Shown: in pieces, positions 30,965-38,792 of the stretch
How positions within the stretch are numbered: the first letter of the stretch is position 1
Layout: each line of letters begins with the position of its first letter
NCBI RefSeq assembly: GCF_014199985.1
Contig: NZ_JACHOS010000009.1
Location: forward strand, 62,001 to 126,000
Length of the DNA stretch: 64,000 nt
DNA from: Methylorubrum rhodesianum
GTDB lineage: Bacteria; Pseudomonadota; Alphaproteobacteria; Rhizobiales; Beijerinckiaceae
Direction of reading: 5' to 3'
Program-made: the position numbers and the translations under genes
The notes under the pieces: generated by a model
The model's input: the letters and a program-made list of their open reading frames with translations, nothing else
Databases searched by the model: none
Told to the model about the DNA's origin: nothing

Positions 30965-31693
30965 ATGAGCGGGTGGTCTTTGCCTGTGTTATTGGCAGGC
31001 CTGCACGACGACATTCAAGGCAGGCTGGAGCGTGCTCGAAAGCTCTACGGTCATCCTGTCGCGAAAGGTGAGGCTAGCGAAACCGTCTGGCTTGAGCTGC
31101 TCAAGTACCTGCCTTCCCGCTACCAATCCGACACTGCGTTTGTTGTCGATAGCGACGGAAACTTCAGCGAGCAAATCGACATTGTCATTTTCGATCGCCA
31201 GTACACACCCTTTATCCTGAAGCAGGATGGTCACGCCATTATACCCGCTGAAAGCGTCTACGCAGTCTTCGAGGCGAAGCAGGCTATCGACGCAGGTCAA
31301 GTGGCATACGCACAAGGCAAGATCGCCAGTGTACGGAAACTTCAACGGACAAGCTTGCCTATTCCGCATGCGGGTGGAACGTATCCTCCGAAGCCGCCTC
31401 ATCACATCCTGGGCGGTCTTCTCACATTTGACAGCACCTGGACTCCAGCTATGGGCGATCCACTAACCCAAGCATTGTCTAAGAACAATACCGAAAACCG
31501 GCTGGATCTAGGGTGCATCGCAGCCCATGGCCATTTCTCACGGGATGACGGTAGCGGCAGCTATGATTTGACCTCAGAGGGAAGGCCTGCCACGGCATTT
31601 CTGTTTGAGCTAATCGCGCGACTGCAAAGCACGGCAACTGTTCCAATGATCGATATTCGAGCATACGCAAGATGGCTTAATGATCCACGTTGA
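30965..31693 (+). CDS. DUF6602 PD-(D/E)XK-like nuclease, candidate CBASS effector
   Basis: The 242-aa protein follows the CD-NTase by 47 nt and occupies the place where CBASS operons carry their effector. It resembles DUF6602. It shows a PD-(D/E)XK-like core: the helix KGEASETVWLELLKYLP (E36, E39), the strand SEQIDIVIFD (D72), and VYAVFEAKQAID with E103-x-K105. The order helix, D, E-x-K is that of restriction-endonuclease folds. No transmembrane segment, SAVED or CARF-type sensor domain is seen, so the nucleotide-sensing part, if any, is not recognised. A DNA-degrading effector is inferred. An independent nuclease gene is the alternative. Confidence 0.72.
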   Translation: MSGWSLPVLLAGLHDDIQGRLERARKLYGHPVAKGEASETVWLELLKYLPSRYQSDTAFVVDSDGNFSEQIDIVIFDRQYTPFILKQDGHAIIPAESVYAVFEAKQAIDAGQVAYAQGKIASVRKLQRTSLPIPHAGGTYPPKPPHHILGGLLTFDSTWTPAMGDPLTQALSKNNTENRLDLGCIAAHGHFSRDDGSGSYDLTSEGRPATAFLFELIARLQSTATVPMIDIRAYARWLNDPR

Positions 31694-31740
31694 GGCGGTC
31701 ATTGTCCCCATCTTCAATTCAGCGAAAAAAGGTATTCAGC

Positions 31741-33207
31741 ATGTGGATTTTGGTTCCAGATCCAGTTGATGGGAAAGAGGCGTGGGTAGGAAAGATCAAA
31801 ACGCCTAACAAACCTGGGTCTATTTTTGAATTTGAGCTCGTAAGGTCTGTAGATCACGCAGATGCGCTTAGAGAGGAACCATTCGATCAGGAGCATGTAA
31901 TTGCTCTGCTAGACCATCAGCAAATATCCACTTTGATCAAGCCCATATGGAGCAACGTATCTCCCGGAAAAATGGGAGCAGGGTATGATTTTCAAAGAAC
32001 TATAATAAAAGGTAAGTTTAACTCCCTGTTGCGCGGACTTCCAATTGAGGATGGAGATAAACGTGAGTTCAAAGGCATCTCATTTGACGCCAGTTCATTT
32101 GGGACCTGGTTTCGACGCATACCATTCCAGGTCAAGCATGACTACGAGTCCATGCGGTCTGAAATAAAGCTTAGCCCTCCAGAGAAAATTGAAATAGAAA
32201 TAGCTGATTTCGGAATAATTACTATCAACTCGACCTCCAACATTACTAAGGAGGAAAACTCAGCACATATAATCCCCGTGGCAAATTTCAGAGTTGAATT
32301 TCATGAAAATAAGTCCTTGAACGAGGTAGTTTCGTACTGCACGCGACTGAACTCTCTCTTTGGCTTTTTAATCGGCTGCCCAATGAAGCCGCCTATTTAT
32401 AAGACCTGGACTTCAAGAACATACAATTCAAATGGTATTTTACGCCACCACGAAGGGACCCTTGAAATCGGGGGCACAAAGTGGATCAACAAGATGCACT
32501 TGCGCCCGATGGACTGTATTCATGTCGACGGTTGGGGCGGCGCCGATCTTAAGACAGTGCTTGAAAAATTTTTATCAGATTCAGATGGCTTTATGAACAG
32601 ATTTTATGCCATCGAGCATAGCAGATTTTTCACAAGAGACCTGAACTCGCGATTTGCTGTCCTGATGCCAGCCTTCGAGGAATTCGTAAAGCGTCGTTTT
32701 GCTTCGAAAGAGGAGGTCGAATTTGCTCAGCAAGAGAAAGAATTTTTTGGCTGGGTCGAACTCTCGAAGAACGATGCCTTGATTCAGTTCAGCAAAAAAC
32801 ACATTCAGGTAGTTAAACGCAAATCAGCTTCTCTGCCGATGCTCATAGAACGTTCAATTGAGGAGCTCAATGGCCTTGGGTTTTGTTTCCCGACCTCTTT
32901 GGCGAAGAGCATAAACAACCGTCGTGGTGCAGTTTTTCACTCTGTGCCGCAAATGAATAAACATGATATATACAAATATTATTCAGAGGTTAGAGCCTTA
33001 AACGGCTTGTTGACTCTGCACACTCTTGGCGACCTCGGCATTGAGGTATCGTACTTAGCGCAGCACCATCAAGCTCTGAGCCACTTCAATGAATATTTAC
33101 ATAAAAGAACACCGCTTGCTAGCCAGACAGCGCAGAGTTCCCCTTGCTTCAGCGGCGCCAATAATGCCGCCCTCATGAAGCATGAGGACTGGTATGGGCC
33201 TTTGTAG
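31741..33207 (+). CDS. ApeA-like HEPN protein (probable anti-phage RNase)
   Basis: The 488-aa product begins MWILVPDPVDGKEAWVGKIK. Its layout fits ApeA: a beta-rich N-terminal domain of about 320 residues, then a helical C-terminal domain with the HEPN motif R395-x4-H400 (NNRRGAVFHS). HEPN domains of this kind cut RNA, and ApeA aborts phage infection in E. coli. The coding sequence is far more AT-rich than its neighbours, with different codon choice, which points to recent acquisition. It starts 47 nt after the CBASS nuclease gene on the same strand and may share its transcript. An ATG upstream at 31690 overlaps that gene and is less likely. The family call is from architecture. Confidence 0.65.
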   Translation: MWILVPDPVDGKEAWVGKIKTPNKPGSIFEFELVRSVDHADALREEPFDQEHVIALLDHQQISTLIKPIWSNVSPGKMGAGYDFQRTIIKGKFNSLLRGLPIEDGDKREFKGISFDASSFGTWFRRIPFQVKHDYESMRSEIKLSPPEKIEIEIADFGIITINSTSNITKEENSAHIIPVANFRVEFHENKSLNEVVSYCTRLNSLFGFLIGCPMKPPIYKTWTSRTYNSNGILRHHEGTLEIGGTKWINKMHLRPMDCIHVDGWGGADLKTVLEKFLSDSDGFMNRFYAIEHSRFFTRDLNSRFAVLMPAFEEFVKRRFASKEEVEFAQQEKEFFGWVELSKNDALIQFSKKHIQVVKRKSASLPMLIERSIEELNGLGFCFPTSLAKSINNRRGAVFHSVPQMNKHDIYKYYSEVRALNGLLTLHTLGDLGIEVSYLAQHHQALSHFNEYLHKRTPLASQTAQSSPCFSGANNAALMKHEDWYGPL

Positions 33208-33601
33208 GTCTAGCTGCGTCGGCAAGGCGGCTATACGGCTGGTGTACCGGGACGACCCGCTTTGGCCTGCTCGTGACCGACGACCTCATGCGTGGCATCA
33301 GTTCAAGTGTCAGCGTCGATCTGATATGCATCGTCCGGGGGCCGTCCCCGAGATTGGCTGATTCAGCCGCGAGCTCGGCGCCTTGCTGATGAGGGCCCTG
33401 GAAGCCTGCAACTGCTGCTCCAACGCGCGGCGCCGTCGTCCACGCCACCGCTAGCTTCGCGCCGAAGCGGGATTGTGCGATGCAGTTCGAGAGGCGCTCG
33501 CCCCACTAAACGACGCAATCCGACGAACCTCCCGCCATCATGGCTGCCGGACCCCGCTTCCCCGTTTGTGTCACCGAATCTTCCAGGATGAGTGCGAAGC
33601 C
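33208..33601. other. Intergenic stretch between the ApeA-like and GIY-YIG genes
   Basis: About 390 bases of normal high GC. I see no supported gene, only a short GGGGG-CCGT-CCCC hairpin near 33336-33350. It may be a scar where separate defence modules were joined. Confidence 0.4.
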
Positions 33602-34021
33602 GTGAGCAAGATGCCCATCGACGATGCCCTGCAACTCGTCAGACAGGACGTGAGCGCCTTGTTGGCTGTTCCCCCTGTTCTGCTGGGCGCGGCAAAGCCG
33701 CCGAACACCAATGGCGTTTACATGCTCCTCGTCGGCGAGACTGTGAAGTACGTGGGCGAGGCGAAAGGATCGAAAGGACTGAAAGACAGGCTATTAAGCA
33801 AGCATATTTCCGGCGACGACAGTCATGCGATCCAGCGCGCCTTCTCGACTGAGTTCCCAGATCGGACCTTGAGACGCGACCACATCAAGCAGACCGTATC
33901 CGCGAGGTGGATCGCAATCGAAGACGACAGCCGCATTTCCGCGGTCGAGCAGGTTCTGATCTGGCTCTACGATCCCGAGTGGAACGAGAGGGAGCGCAGG
34001 TTCCGTCAGAAGACCTCTTGA
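33602..34021 (+). CDS. GIY-YIG nuclease-family protein
   Basis: The product is 139 aa from the GTG at 33602; an ATG three codons later is possible. The GIY-YIG hallmarks are seen: NGVYMLLVGETVKYVGEAKG carries the GVY and YVG elements, KGLKDRLLSKHI follows, and the conserved glutamate lies in SAVEQVLIWLYDPEW. It is a minimal catalytic domain without an added DNA-binding module. In defence islands such proteins can act in restriction or as homing-type remnants; here the role is open. Confidence 0.7.
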   Translation: MSKMPIDDALQLVRQDVSALLAVPPVLLGAAKPPNTNGVYMLLVGETVKYVGEAKGSKGLKDRLLSKHISGDDSHAIQRAFSTEFPDRTLRRDHIKQTVSARWIAIEDDSRISAVEQVLIWLYDPEWNERERRFRQKTS

Positions 34022-34409
34022 GATCGACGAGGCTTCACGAACTAGGCATGGTTCCCCTTCTTAGTGATAGCCAAATCGACGACTTCGACTACTACCATTC
34101 CAAGGACGCCAACGTCGAAGATACGGCCGCGGCGCGATCCAATTTGGTCGCGCTGCGGCCACCCTCACATACGCGTTTATCCAAGGGAACGAGGAGAGCT
34201 CGGTACCACTCGTTTTGTTTCGGCATCATCCCCATGTAAGAACAGAAACGGAACGAAAGTGATTGCGGATCTGCCCTTCCCAGGTCCGGGATGGGTAGAT
34301 TCGCCAGCTAGCCCTAGCACGTTCGTGCCGTCATGATCCCGTGGCGCTTCAACGGCGTGGGCGGTCGCGACGGCTTCCGGCATGCGTGTGTGATCGGAAC
34401 CTCGCAGAC
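34022..34409. other. Intergenic stretch ahead of Kiwa
   Basis: About 390 bases with no gene that I can support. One frame carries MVPLLSDSQIDDFDYYHSKD and then loses coding character, so it might be a remnant. The Kiwa promoter should be here. Confidence 0.35.
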
Positions 34410-35018
34410 ATGCAACTCAGGATCCTTATCGCGGCGGCCATCTACCTGGGGTCCTACCTTCCCCTGAGCCTGATCCTGCTCGCGCAGGACATCGACCTGG
34501 AGTCAGTGAAACGCGGGATCTGCCCGGTTTGGTCGATAATCACCCTCTCCTGCGCGAGCCCGTTCAAGAATCCTTTTTGGTCCCTTGGCGCCGTCGCCGT
34601 CTGCGCGATGGGCATGGCCGCCACCTTCGTCGCCCTTCGCGCCCTGCGGACCACGCAGCGGGTGAAGGTGATAGAAAGCAAGCATATACCTGCTGACCTG
34701 ATCAACTACGTGATCCCGTACGTCGTCTCGTTCATCAGCCTGGACTTCGAACAGGGGGCCAAGCTTATCGGGTTCGCGGTGTTCTTAAGCTGGATCTTTT
34801 GGATCACGTACAGGTCCGGTCAGATCGTGCTCAACCCCGTCCTCGCGGCATTCGGTTGGAAGCTGTTCGAGGTGAAGTATGTCCATCACGGAGCGACAGC
34901 GATTTTCGTGGGTCGCATGCTGTCCAAGGTCGATATCGAGCCTGACCGCACCTACCTTCAGGGTCACCTCCAGGACGTTATGGTCGTCCGGGGGAATAAG
35001 GGGGACGCTAGCCGATGA
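34410..35018 (+). CDS. kwaA: Kiwa anti-phage protein KwaA (membrane)
   Basis: KwaA is the membrane component of the two-gene Kiwa defence system. The 202-aa protein has four hydrophobic segments: ILIAAAIYLGSYLPLSLILL at the N-terminus, then AVAVCAMGMAATFVALRAL, NYVIPYVVSFISL and LIGFAVFLSWIFWI, with a soluble C-terminal part of about 60 residues. The start MQLRILIAAA at 34410 places the first helix at the N-terminus; an upstream in-frame extension is Arg-rich and not used. Its stop overlaps the kwaB start (ATGA). Recognition rests on membrane topology plus the DUF4868 partner. Confidence 0.8.
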   Translation: MQLRILIAAAIYLGSYLPLSLILLAQDIDLESVKRGICPVWSIITLSCASPFKNPFWSLGAVAVCAMGMAATFVALRALRTTQRVKVIESKHIPADLINYVIPYVVSFISLDFEQGAKLIGFAVFLSWIFWITYRSGQIVLNPVLAAFGWKLFEVKYVHHGATAIFVGRMLSKVDIEPDRTYLQGHLQDVMVVRGNKGDASR

Positions 35019-35935
35019 TTACGCTTCCGGACCTGAAGGGTTTTGATCTTACGGGTGCGGACGTCACGGTATGGGTGTTCAAGACCTCGCCCGGCCAAGA
35101 CGGTCGGCCGAGGTTCACGGGGCGATGGGTCGGCATCACCGAGAACCTCTCTGCCAGGCTCAAGGAGGCGGTCGGCAGCGCGCTCGGCGAGATCACGGAG
35201 ACGATCGAGTACGACGTATTGGTGCAGAACAATGAGGGCAGCGCCCTCACGATTCAGACTGACGAGACATACGTGCACCTGATCGCTGCCGAGGTGGCGA
35301 ACGACACGCCCGGGCGTAAGGCCCGCAGCGTCAAAGACTTGGCCAACAGCAAGTTCTGCGTCATCAAGTTCGTCAGGGACGAGAAGACCATGCTCGCCGT
35401 GAGCAAGAACGACACGAGTTGGTCGACGCGGAGGACCACGGGCTTCATTCGGGCGGTCTACTCCGACGATGAGCTGGGTGTAGAGGAGGCCCCCGTCTTC
35501 ACCATCCGCCCCAACTTCGATTTCTTCGTGCTCGACGAACGCATTTTCATCAGGAGCAAACCGAATTTTGAGTCGGTGCTAGTGTACAAGGCAGGCCACG
35601 AGCATGCGTTCTCGACCCTCAAGCAGGAGGCTCAGTTCGTTGCGCTGTTTTCGGATCTTGGTCCGCTCGACGAGTTCGTTGGATCCAACAAGATCCACCT
35701 TCGTCGTGCCATCGCGATACAGACAAAGGGTCATTACAAGGACGCCAGCTTCATAGCGCGCCTGGTAGCCGAGCATAAGAACATGAGCCTCGACATCGCC
35801 TTCGATGATCAAGGGCGGATCGTTCCCACCGCAGAGACCTGCCGCCACATCTTTCAGGCCCTTCTGAATCACCGGTTAGAATCCAGGCTCGACTCGAAGT
35901 TTTACGACGTACCAAGCACTGAGCCCGTCGCTTAA
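35015..35935 (+). CDS. kwaB: Kiwa anti-phage protein KwaB (DUF4868)
   Basis: KwaB is the cytoplasmic partner of KwaA. The 306-aa protein shows the DUF4868 pattern in its second half: NFDFFVLDERIFIRSKPNFE followed by VYKAGHEHAFSTLKQEAQF, then LRRAIAIQTKGHYKDASFI and a C-terminal helical part ending RLESRLDSKFYDV. No transmembrane segment is seen. It overlaps kwaA by 4 nt. The pair makes the Kiwa call strong; without kwaA it would only be a DUF4868 protein. Confidence 0.82.
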   Translation: MITLPDLKGFDLTGADVTVWVFKTSPGQDGRPRFTGRWVGITENLSARLKEAVGSALGEITETIEYDVLVQNNEGSALTIQTDETYVHLIAAEVANDTPGRKARSVKDLANSKFCVIKFVRDEKTMLAVSKNDTSWSTRRTTGFIRAVYSDDELGVEEAPVFTIRPNFDFFVLDERIFIRSKPNFESVLVYKAGHEHAFSTLKQEAQFVALFSDLGPLDEFVGSNKIHLRRAIAIQTKGHYKDASFIARLVAEHKNMSLDIAFDDQGRIVPTAETCRHIFQALLNHRLESRLDSKFYDVPSTEPVA

Positions 35936-36147
35936 TCGCCATGGCGGCTACGGGCTGGCGAACGCCATTTAGCGGTGGACGGGGGCAGTGCACCCCGCTT
36001 CCGACACTTGCCGGGAACCTTCGTCTAGGCGATCGTCTCTCCCCCTTTGAGAGATCCCTCAACATGAAACGCTTGGCACCGCATCCGTCCGATTGATCCC
36101 GGAGTGCTGCGCCGCGTGCCGAGCCTCCGCACGAGCGAGAGGCTCTC

Positions 36148-36699
36148 ATGTCTAGGACCTTTTTCACAGCAGACTCCCACTTTGGCCATGCTCAGCTAGT
36201 CACGGGGGGCATGAGCACATGCCGCCCGTTCGCCTCCATCGAGGAGCACGACGAGACGCTGATTGCCGCATGGAATTCCGTCGTGCGGCCCGGCGACGAG
36301 GTCTGGCACCTGGGCGACTTCGCGTTCCGGTGCACTCAGGACCATGCCTTTCGGTGCTTCGACCGCCTCCACGGGCGCAAGAGGCTGATCCGGGGCAACC
36401 ACGACGTGGTGGCCGAGCGCCTTCCCTGGTACGGACCGATCCTTGACGTGGCGCATGTCCACGCCCGCGGGCCGGACGGGGTATCGCGAGGCATCTGGCT
36501 TAGCCATTACGCCCATCGGGTCTGGTATCGGATGTACCGGGGCGACCTGCACCTCTACGGGCATTCCCACGGCACCCTGCCCGATGCGCCCGAGGGCACG
36601 AGCACCGACGTCGGGGTGGACCGATGGAACTGGCGCCCCGTGACCTTAGAAGAGATCCTGGCACGGCTCGACGTCCTAGCAGCGGGAGGGGAGCCATGA
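36148..36699 (+). CDS. Metallophosphoesterase, small
   Basis: The 183-aa calcineurin-like phosphoesterase has all family metal-site blocks: FTADSHFGHAQ, VWHLGDFAF, LIRGNHDVV, WLSHYAHR and LYGHSHGTLP. Proteins of this size resemble phage- or plasmid-borne phosphoesterases of unknown substrate. GAGAGG precedes the ATG. Its TGA overlaps the start of the next phosphoesterase gene (ATGA), so the two are a translation-coupled pair. Confidence 0.85.
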   Translation: MSRTFFTADSHFGHAQLVTGGMSTCRPFASIEEHDETLIAAWNSVVRPGDEVWHLGDFAFRCTQDHAFRCFDRLHGRKRLIRGNHDVVAERLPWYGPILDVAHVHARGPDGVSRGIWLSHYAHRVWYRMYRGDLHLYGHSHGTLPDAPEGTSTDVGVDRWNWRPVTLEEILARLDVLAAGGEP

Positions 36700-37538
36700 C
36701 TGGACCCGCTCCCAGCGGACAGCGTCTATGGACCTTCAGCGACCTGCACCAGGAGCGGCCCGAGAATGCCTGGGATCCGGCCGCCGGCCGGCCGGCAGCC
36801 GGCTTCGACGTTGCCGTTGTCGCCGGCGACGTGCACGTGCCGCTGATCCGGTCCCTGGAGTGGCTGGCCGAGCGCCTGCCGGGCGTGCCGGTCGTCTACG
36901 TGCCGGGCAACCACGACTTCTGGTGGGACCGCGGCGAAGAGCGCTACACGATCCAGGGCCAACTTGAACGCGGAAGGGAGCGTGCCGCTGCGCTCGGTAT
37001 CCACTTACTGCACGACGATGTGGCCGTGATCGGCGGCACGAGGTTCCTGGGAGGCACGCTATGGACGGACTTCCGGTTGGGCAGCTTCGGGATCACACAC
37101 GCCTTCCGGTCCGCCCAGGGCCGTTTCGGCATGATGGACTACCGACGCATTAGGACGGGACCTCGTTCGCGGGATAGGATCGAGCCCGGCGAGGTGCTGG
37201 CGATGCACAGTGCGACGCGCGCCTTCCTCGACGCCGAGCTCGCCCGACCCCATTGGGGTCCGACGGTCGTGGTGACCCACCACGCCCCCCATCGGAGCAG
37301 CCTGCCGAACCCGCACGCCGACCTCGCTTGGTGCTACGCCTCAGATTTGACCGAGCTGATCGAGGACCGGAAGCCGGATCTCTGGGTTCACGGGCACGTG
37401 CATCGGGCCGCCAACCACAGGGTCGGCCGCACGAGGTTGGCCTGCAATCCCCGTGGCCACATCGACGAAAGGTCGGGGTTCGTTCCGGATGAGGTCATCG
37501 TCCTTCAGACGGATCAAGGAAACCTCCCGACCTATTAA
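36696..37538 (+). CDS. Metallophosphoesterase, second of the pair
   Basis: The 280-aa phosphoesterase has WTFSDLHQERPEN, AVVAGDVHVPLIRSLEWLAE, YVPGNHDFWWDRGEE, VVVTHHAPHRSSLPNPHADL and LWVHGHVHRAANHRVG as its metal-binding blocks. GGGAGGGG lies directly before the ATG at 36696; a longer in-frame reading inside the previous gene is ignored. The substrate is unknown. The two linked phosphoesterases lie between Kiwa and the island edge and could be a further accessory module. Confidence 0.85.
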   Translation: MTGPAPSGQRLWTFSDLHQERPENAWDPAAGRPAAGFDVAVVAGDVHVPLIRSLEWLAERLPGVPVVYVPGNHDFWWDRGEERYTIQGQLERGRERAAALGIHLLHDDVAVIGGTRFLGGTLWTDFRLGSFGITHAFRSAQGRFGMMDYRRIRTGPRSRDRIEPGEVLAMHSATRAFLDAELARPHWGPTVVVTHHAPHRSSLPNPHADLAWCYASDLTELIEDRKPDLWVHGHVHRAANHRVGRTRLACNPRGHIDERSGFVPDEVIVLQTDQGNLPTY

Positions 37539-37913
37539 GCATGCCGGCGGATTGAATGTCGACAAATCAGGATCCGCAGCTGATCTAGATGATTCGAATT
37601 TATATCGGTGCGTCATGTACATCATTGGCAAAAGGCGACCAGCGTCGCAGCTCTTCCCGAATTGACGATCCTCTTGGCCTAACCGCTCCGTTTGAGCAGG
37701 TGTCCGGGAGGCTGATTTTAGAGGCTTCCCGATGTTGCTGAGTCCCTACCGTCCCTGCCCTCTTCAAAAACGTCTGGCCCGGCATGTCTGTCGGTCGAGC
37801 GTCCGCTCGGCCGCATCCCAGCCGTGGCGCGCCTTGCACCACTCCGACACCACCATTCGCAGCGTCTGACCTGCGCGCCCTCGGCGTCGGGCTGGCCTGC
37901 CATGGGGCCAGCC
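37539..37913. other. Intergenic stretch before the chimeric gene
   Basis: About 375 bases, AT-richer at first and GC-rich later. I see no gene, tRNA or clear att-like repeat. Confidence 0.35.
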
Positions 37914-38792
37914 ATGACGCACGACGAAACCACCGAGACCAACGCCACCGACTTCTTCGAGCTCCCTGACGATGAGGCGCCGTCCAAGCCGCCGCCGCGT
38001 CGGCAAACCGGCAAGCATTCCACGCCGAGGAAGGCCTTGCCGCTCATCCTGCTCCAGGATGCGCTGACGGGTGCCGAACTCAGGCGCGTCCGTGAGGCCC
38101 GCTCGCTCCTGCTCCTGGTGAAGGTGCCGTCGCCTGCTTGGGTCGAGTCTGTCCGGGATGCGCTGCGCGCGCTCGGATCCTGGCATGAGATCGAGGTCCG
38201 CGACGGGAGCACACGCTACAGGCGCAAGCCCGAGGACGTTGGGGAGGTCGCCGTCCGGATCGGCGACGGCCTGCGCGTTGCTGCCGTCTGCCACGACCCA
38301 GCCGCTCTGCTGCCGCCGAGCCTCATCGCGTGCGCTGACATCAGCGTGGCGCTCGGACCGCCGTCCGACCGTGTGATCCGCCGTGCCATCAAGGCGGTCA
38401 CCGGCACAATGCCCCGTCGCGTGCCTCATCGCGCCGGCCTGGATTTCGCCGATCTGGTCGGTTGCATCCGTGTCGGCGACACCGCCGCCGCGGCTGTACG
38501 TCGCCTCAGCGAAGCATCCCAGGCACGTCTGGGCACACTGCTGGCCCTCTGGAGCGAGCCGGACCCGGCCGGACTGCCGATCATCGACACGGAAAGCGGG
38601 TCCGTCGCGGGACGCATGGCCGAGCCCGGCTACGCGATCATCCCGGCCCTGGCCGCCTGCGCGGTGGCGGGCGCACCGCTGCCGGCCGGTCTTCAGGATC
38701 CGGCCGCCGACGAGAACTACTATCCCGCCACACTCCACCTCCTGGCCTTGACGGCCGCCAACATGAGGTACCGGCCATGCCTCGGCCGCTGA
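37914..38792 (+). CDS. Chimeric protein: island-type ATPase N-terminal domain joined to a BcsZ-like C-terminus
   Basis: The 292-aa reading frame has two unlike halves. Residues 1-200 (with SLLLLVKVPSPAWVESVRDA, RVIRRAIKAVTGTMPRRVP and LDFADLVGCIRVG) resemble the N-terminal domain that, in mobile-island proteins I remember, precedes an AAA ATPase; no ATPase domain follows. From about residue 206 (LGTLLALWSEP) the sequence looks like the end of a GH8 endoglucanase BcsZ: DTESGSVAGRMAEPGYAIIP and ENYYPATLHLLALTAANMRY. The catalytic part of the glucanase is missing. It overlaps the next gene by 16 nt, as bcs genes often do. It is probably a fusion pseudogene at the island edge. Both halves are recognised from memory only. 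Confidence 0.55.
   Translation: MTHDETTETNATDFFELPDDEAPSKPPPRRQTGKHSTPRKALPLILLQDALTGAELRRVREARSLLLLVKVPSPAWVESVRDALRALGSWHEIEVRDGSTRYRRKPEDVGEVAVRIGDGLRVAAVCHDPAALLPPSLIACADISVALGPPSDRVIRRAIKAVTGTMPRRVPHRAGLDFADLVGCIRVGDTAAAAVRRLSEASQARLGTLLALWSEPDPAGLPIIDTESGSVAGRMAEPGYAIIPALAACAVAGAPLPAGLQDPAADENYYPATLHLLALTAANMRYRPCLGR

Larger units (their letters stand above)
27734..38530. mobile_element. Defence-rich genomic island (approximate limits)
   Basis: Between nrdJ and the bcsZ-like 3' end the gene content changes to anti-phage systems: type III CBASS, an ApeA-like HEPN gene, GIY-YIG, Kiwa and two phosphoesterases. Parts of it, above all 31740-33200 and 27900-28160, are clearly richer in A and T than the flanks. 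No integrase, complete transposase, tRNA end or direct-repeat pair was found, so the means of transfer is unknown. The right limit is set by the apparent junction inside the chimeric gene near 38510-38530; the left limit is the end of nrdJ. Confidence 0.65.

Noticed and set aside
33173..33448. Minus-strand 91-residue frame after the ApeA-like gene
   Set aside because: No ribosome site or family, and its start lies in the flanking scar-like sequence.
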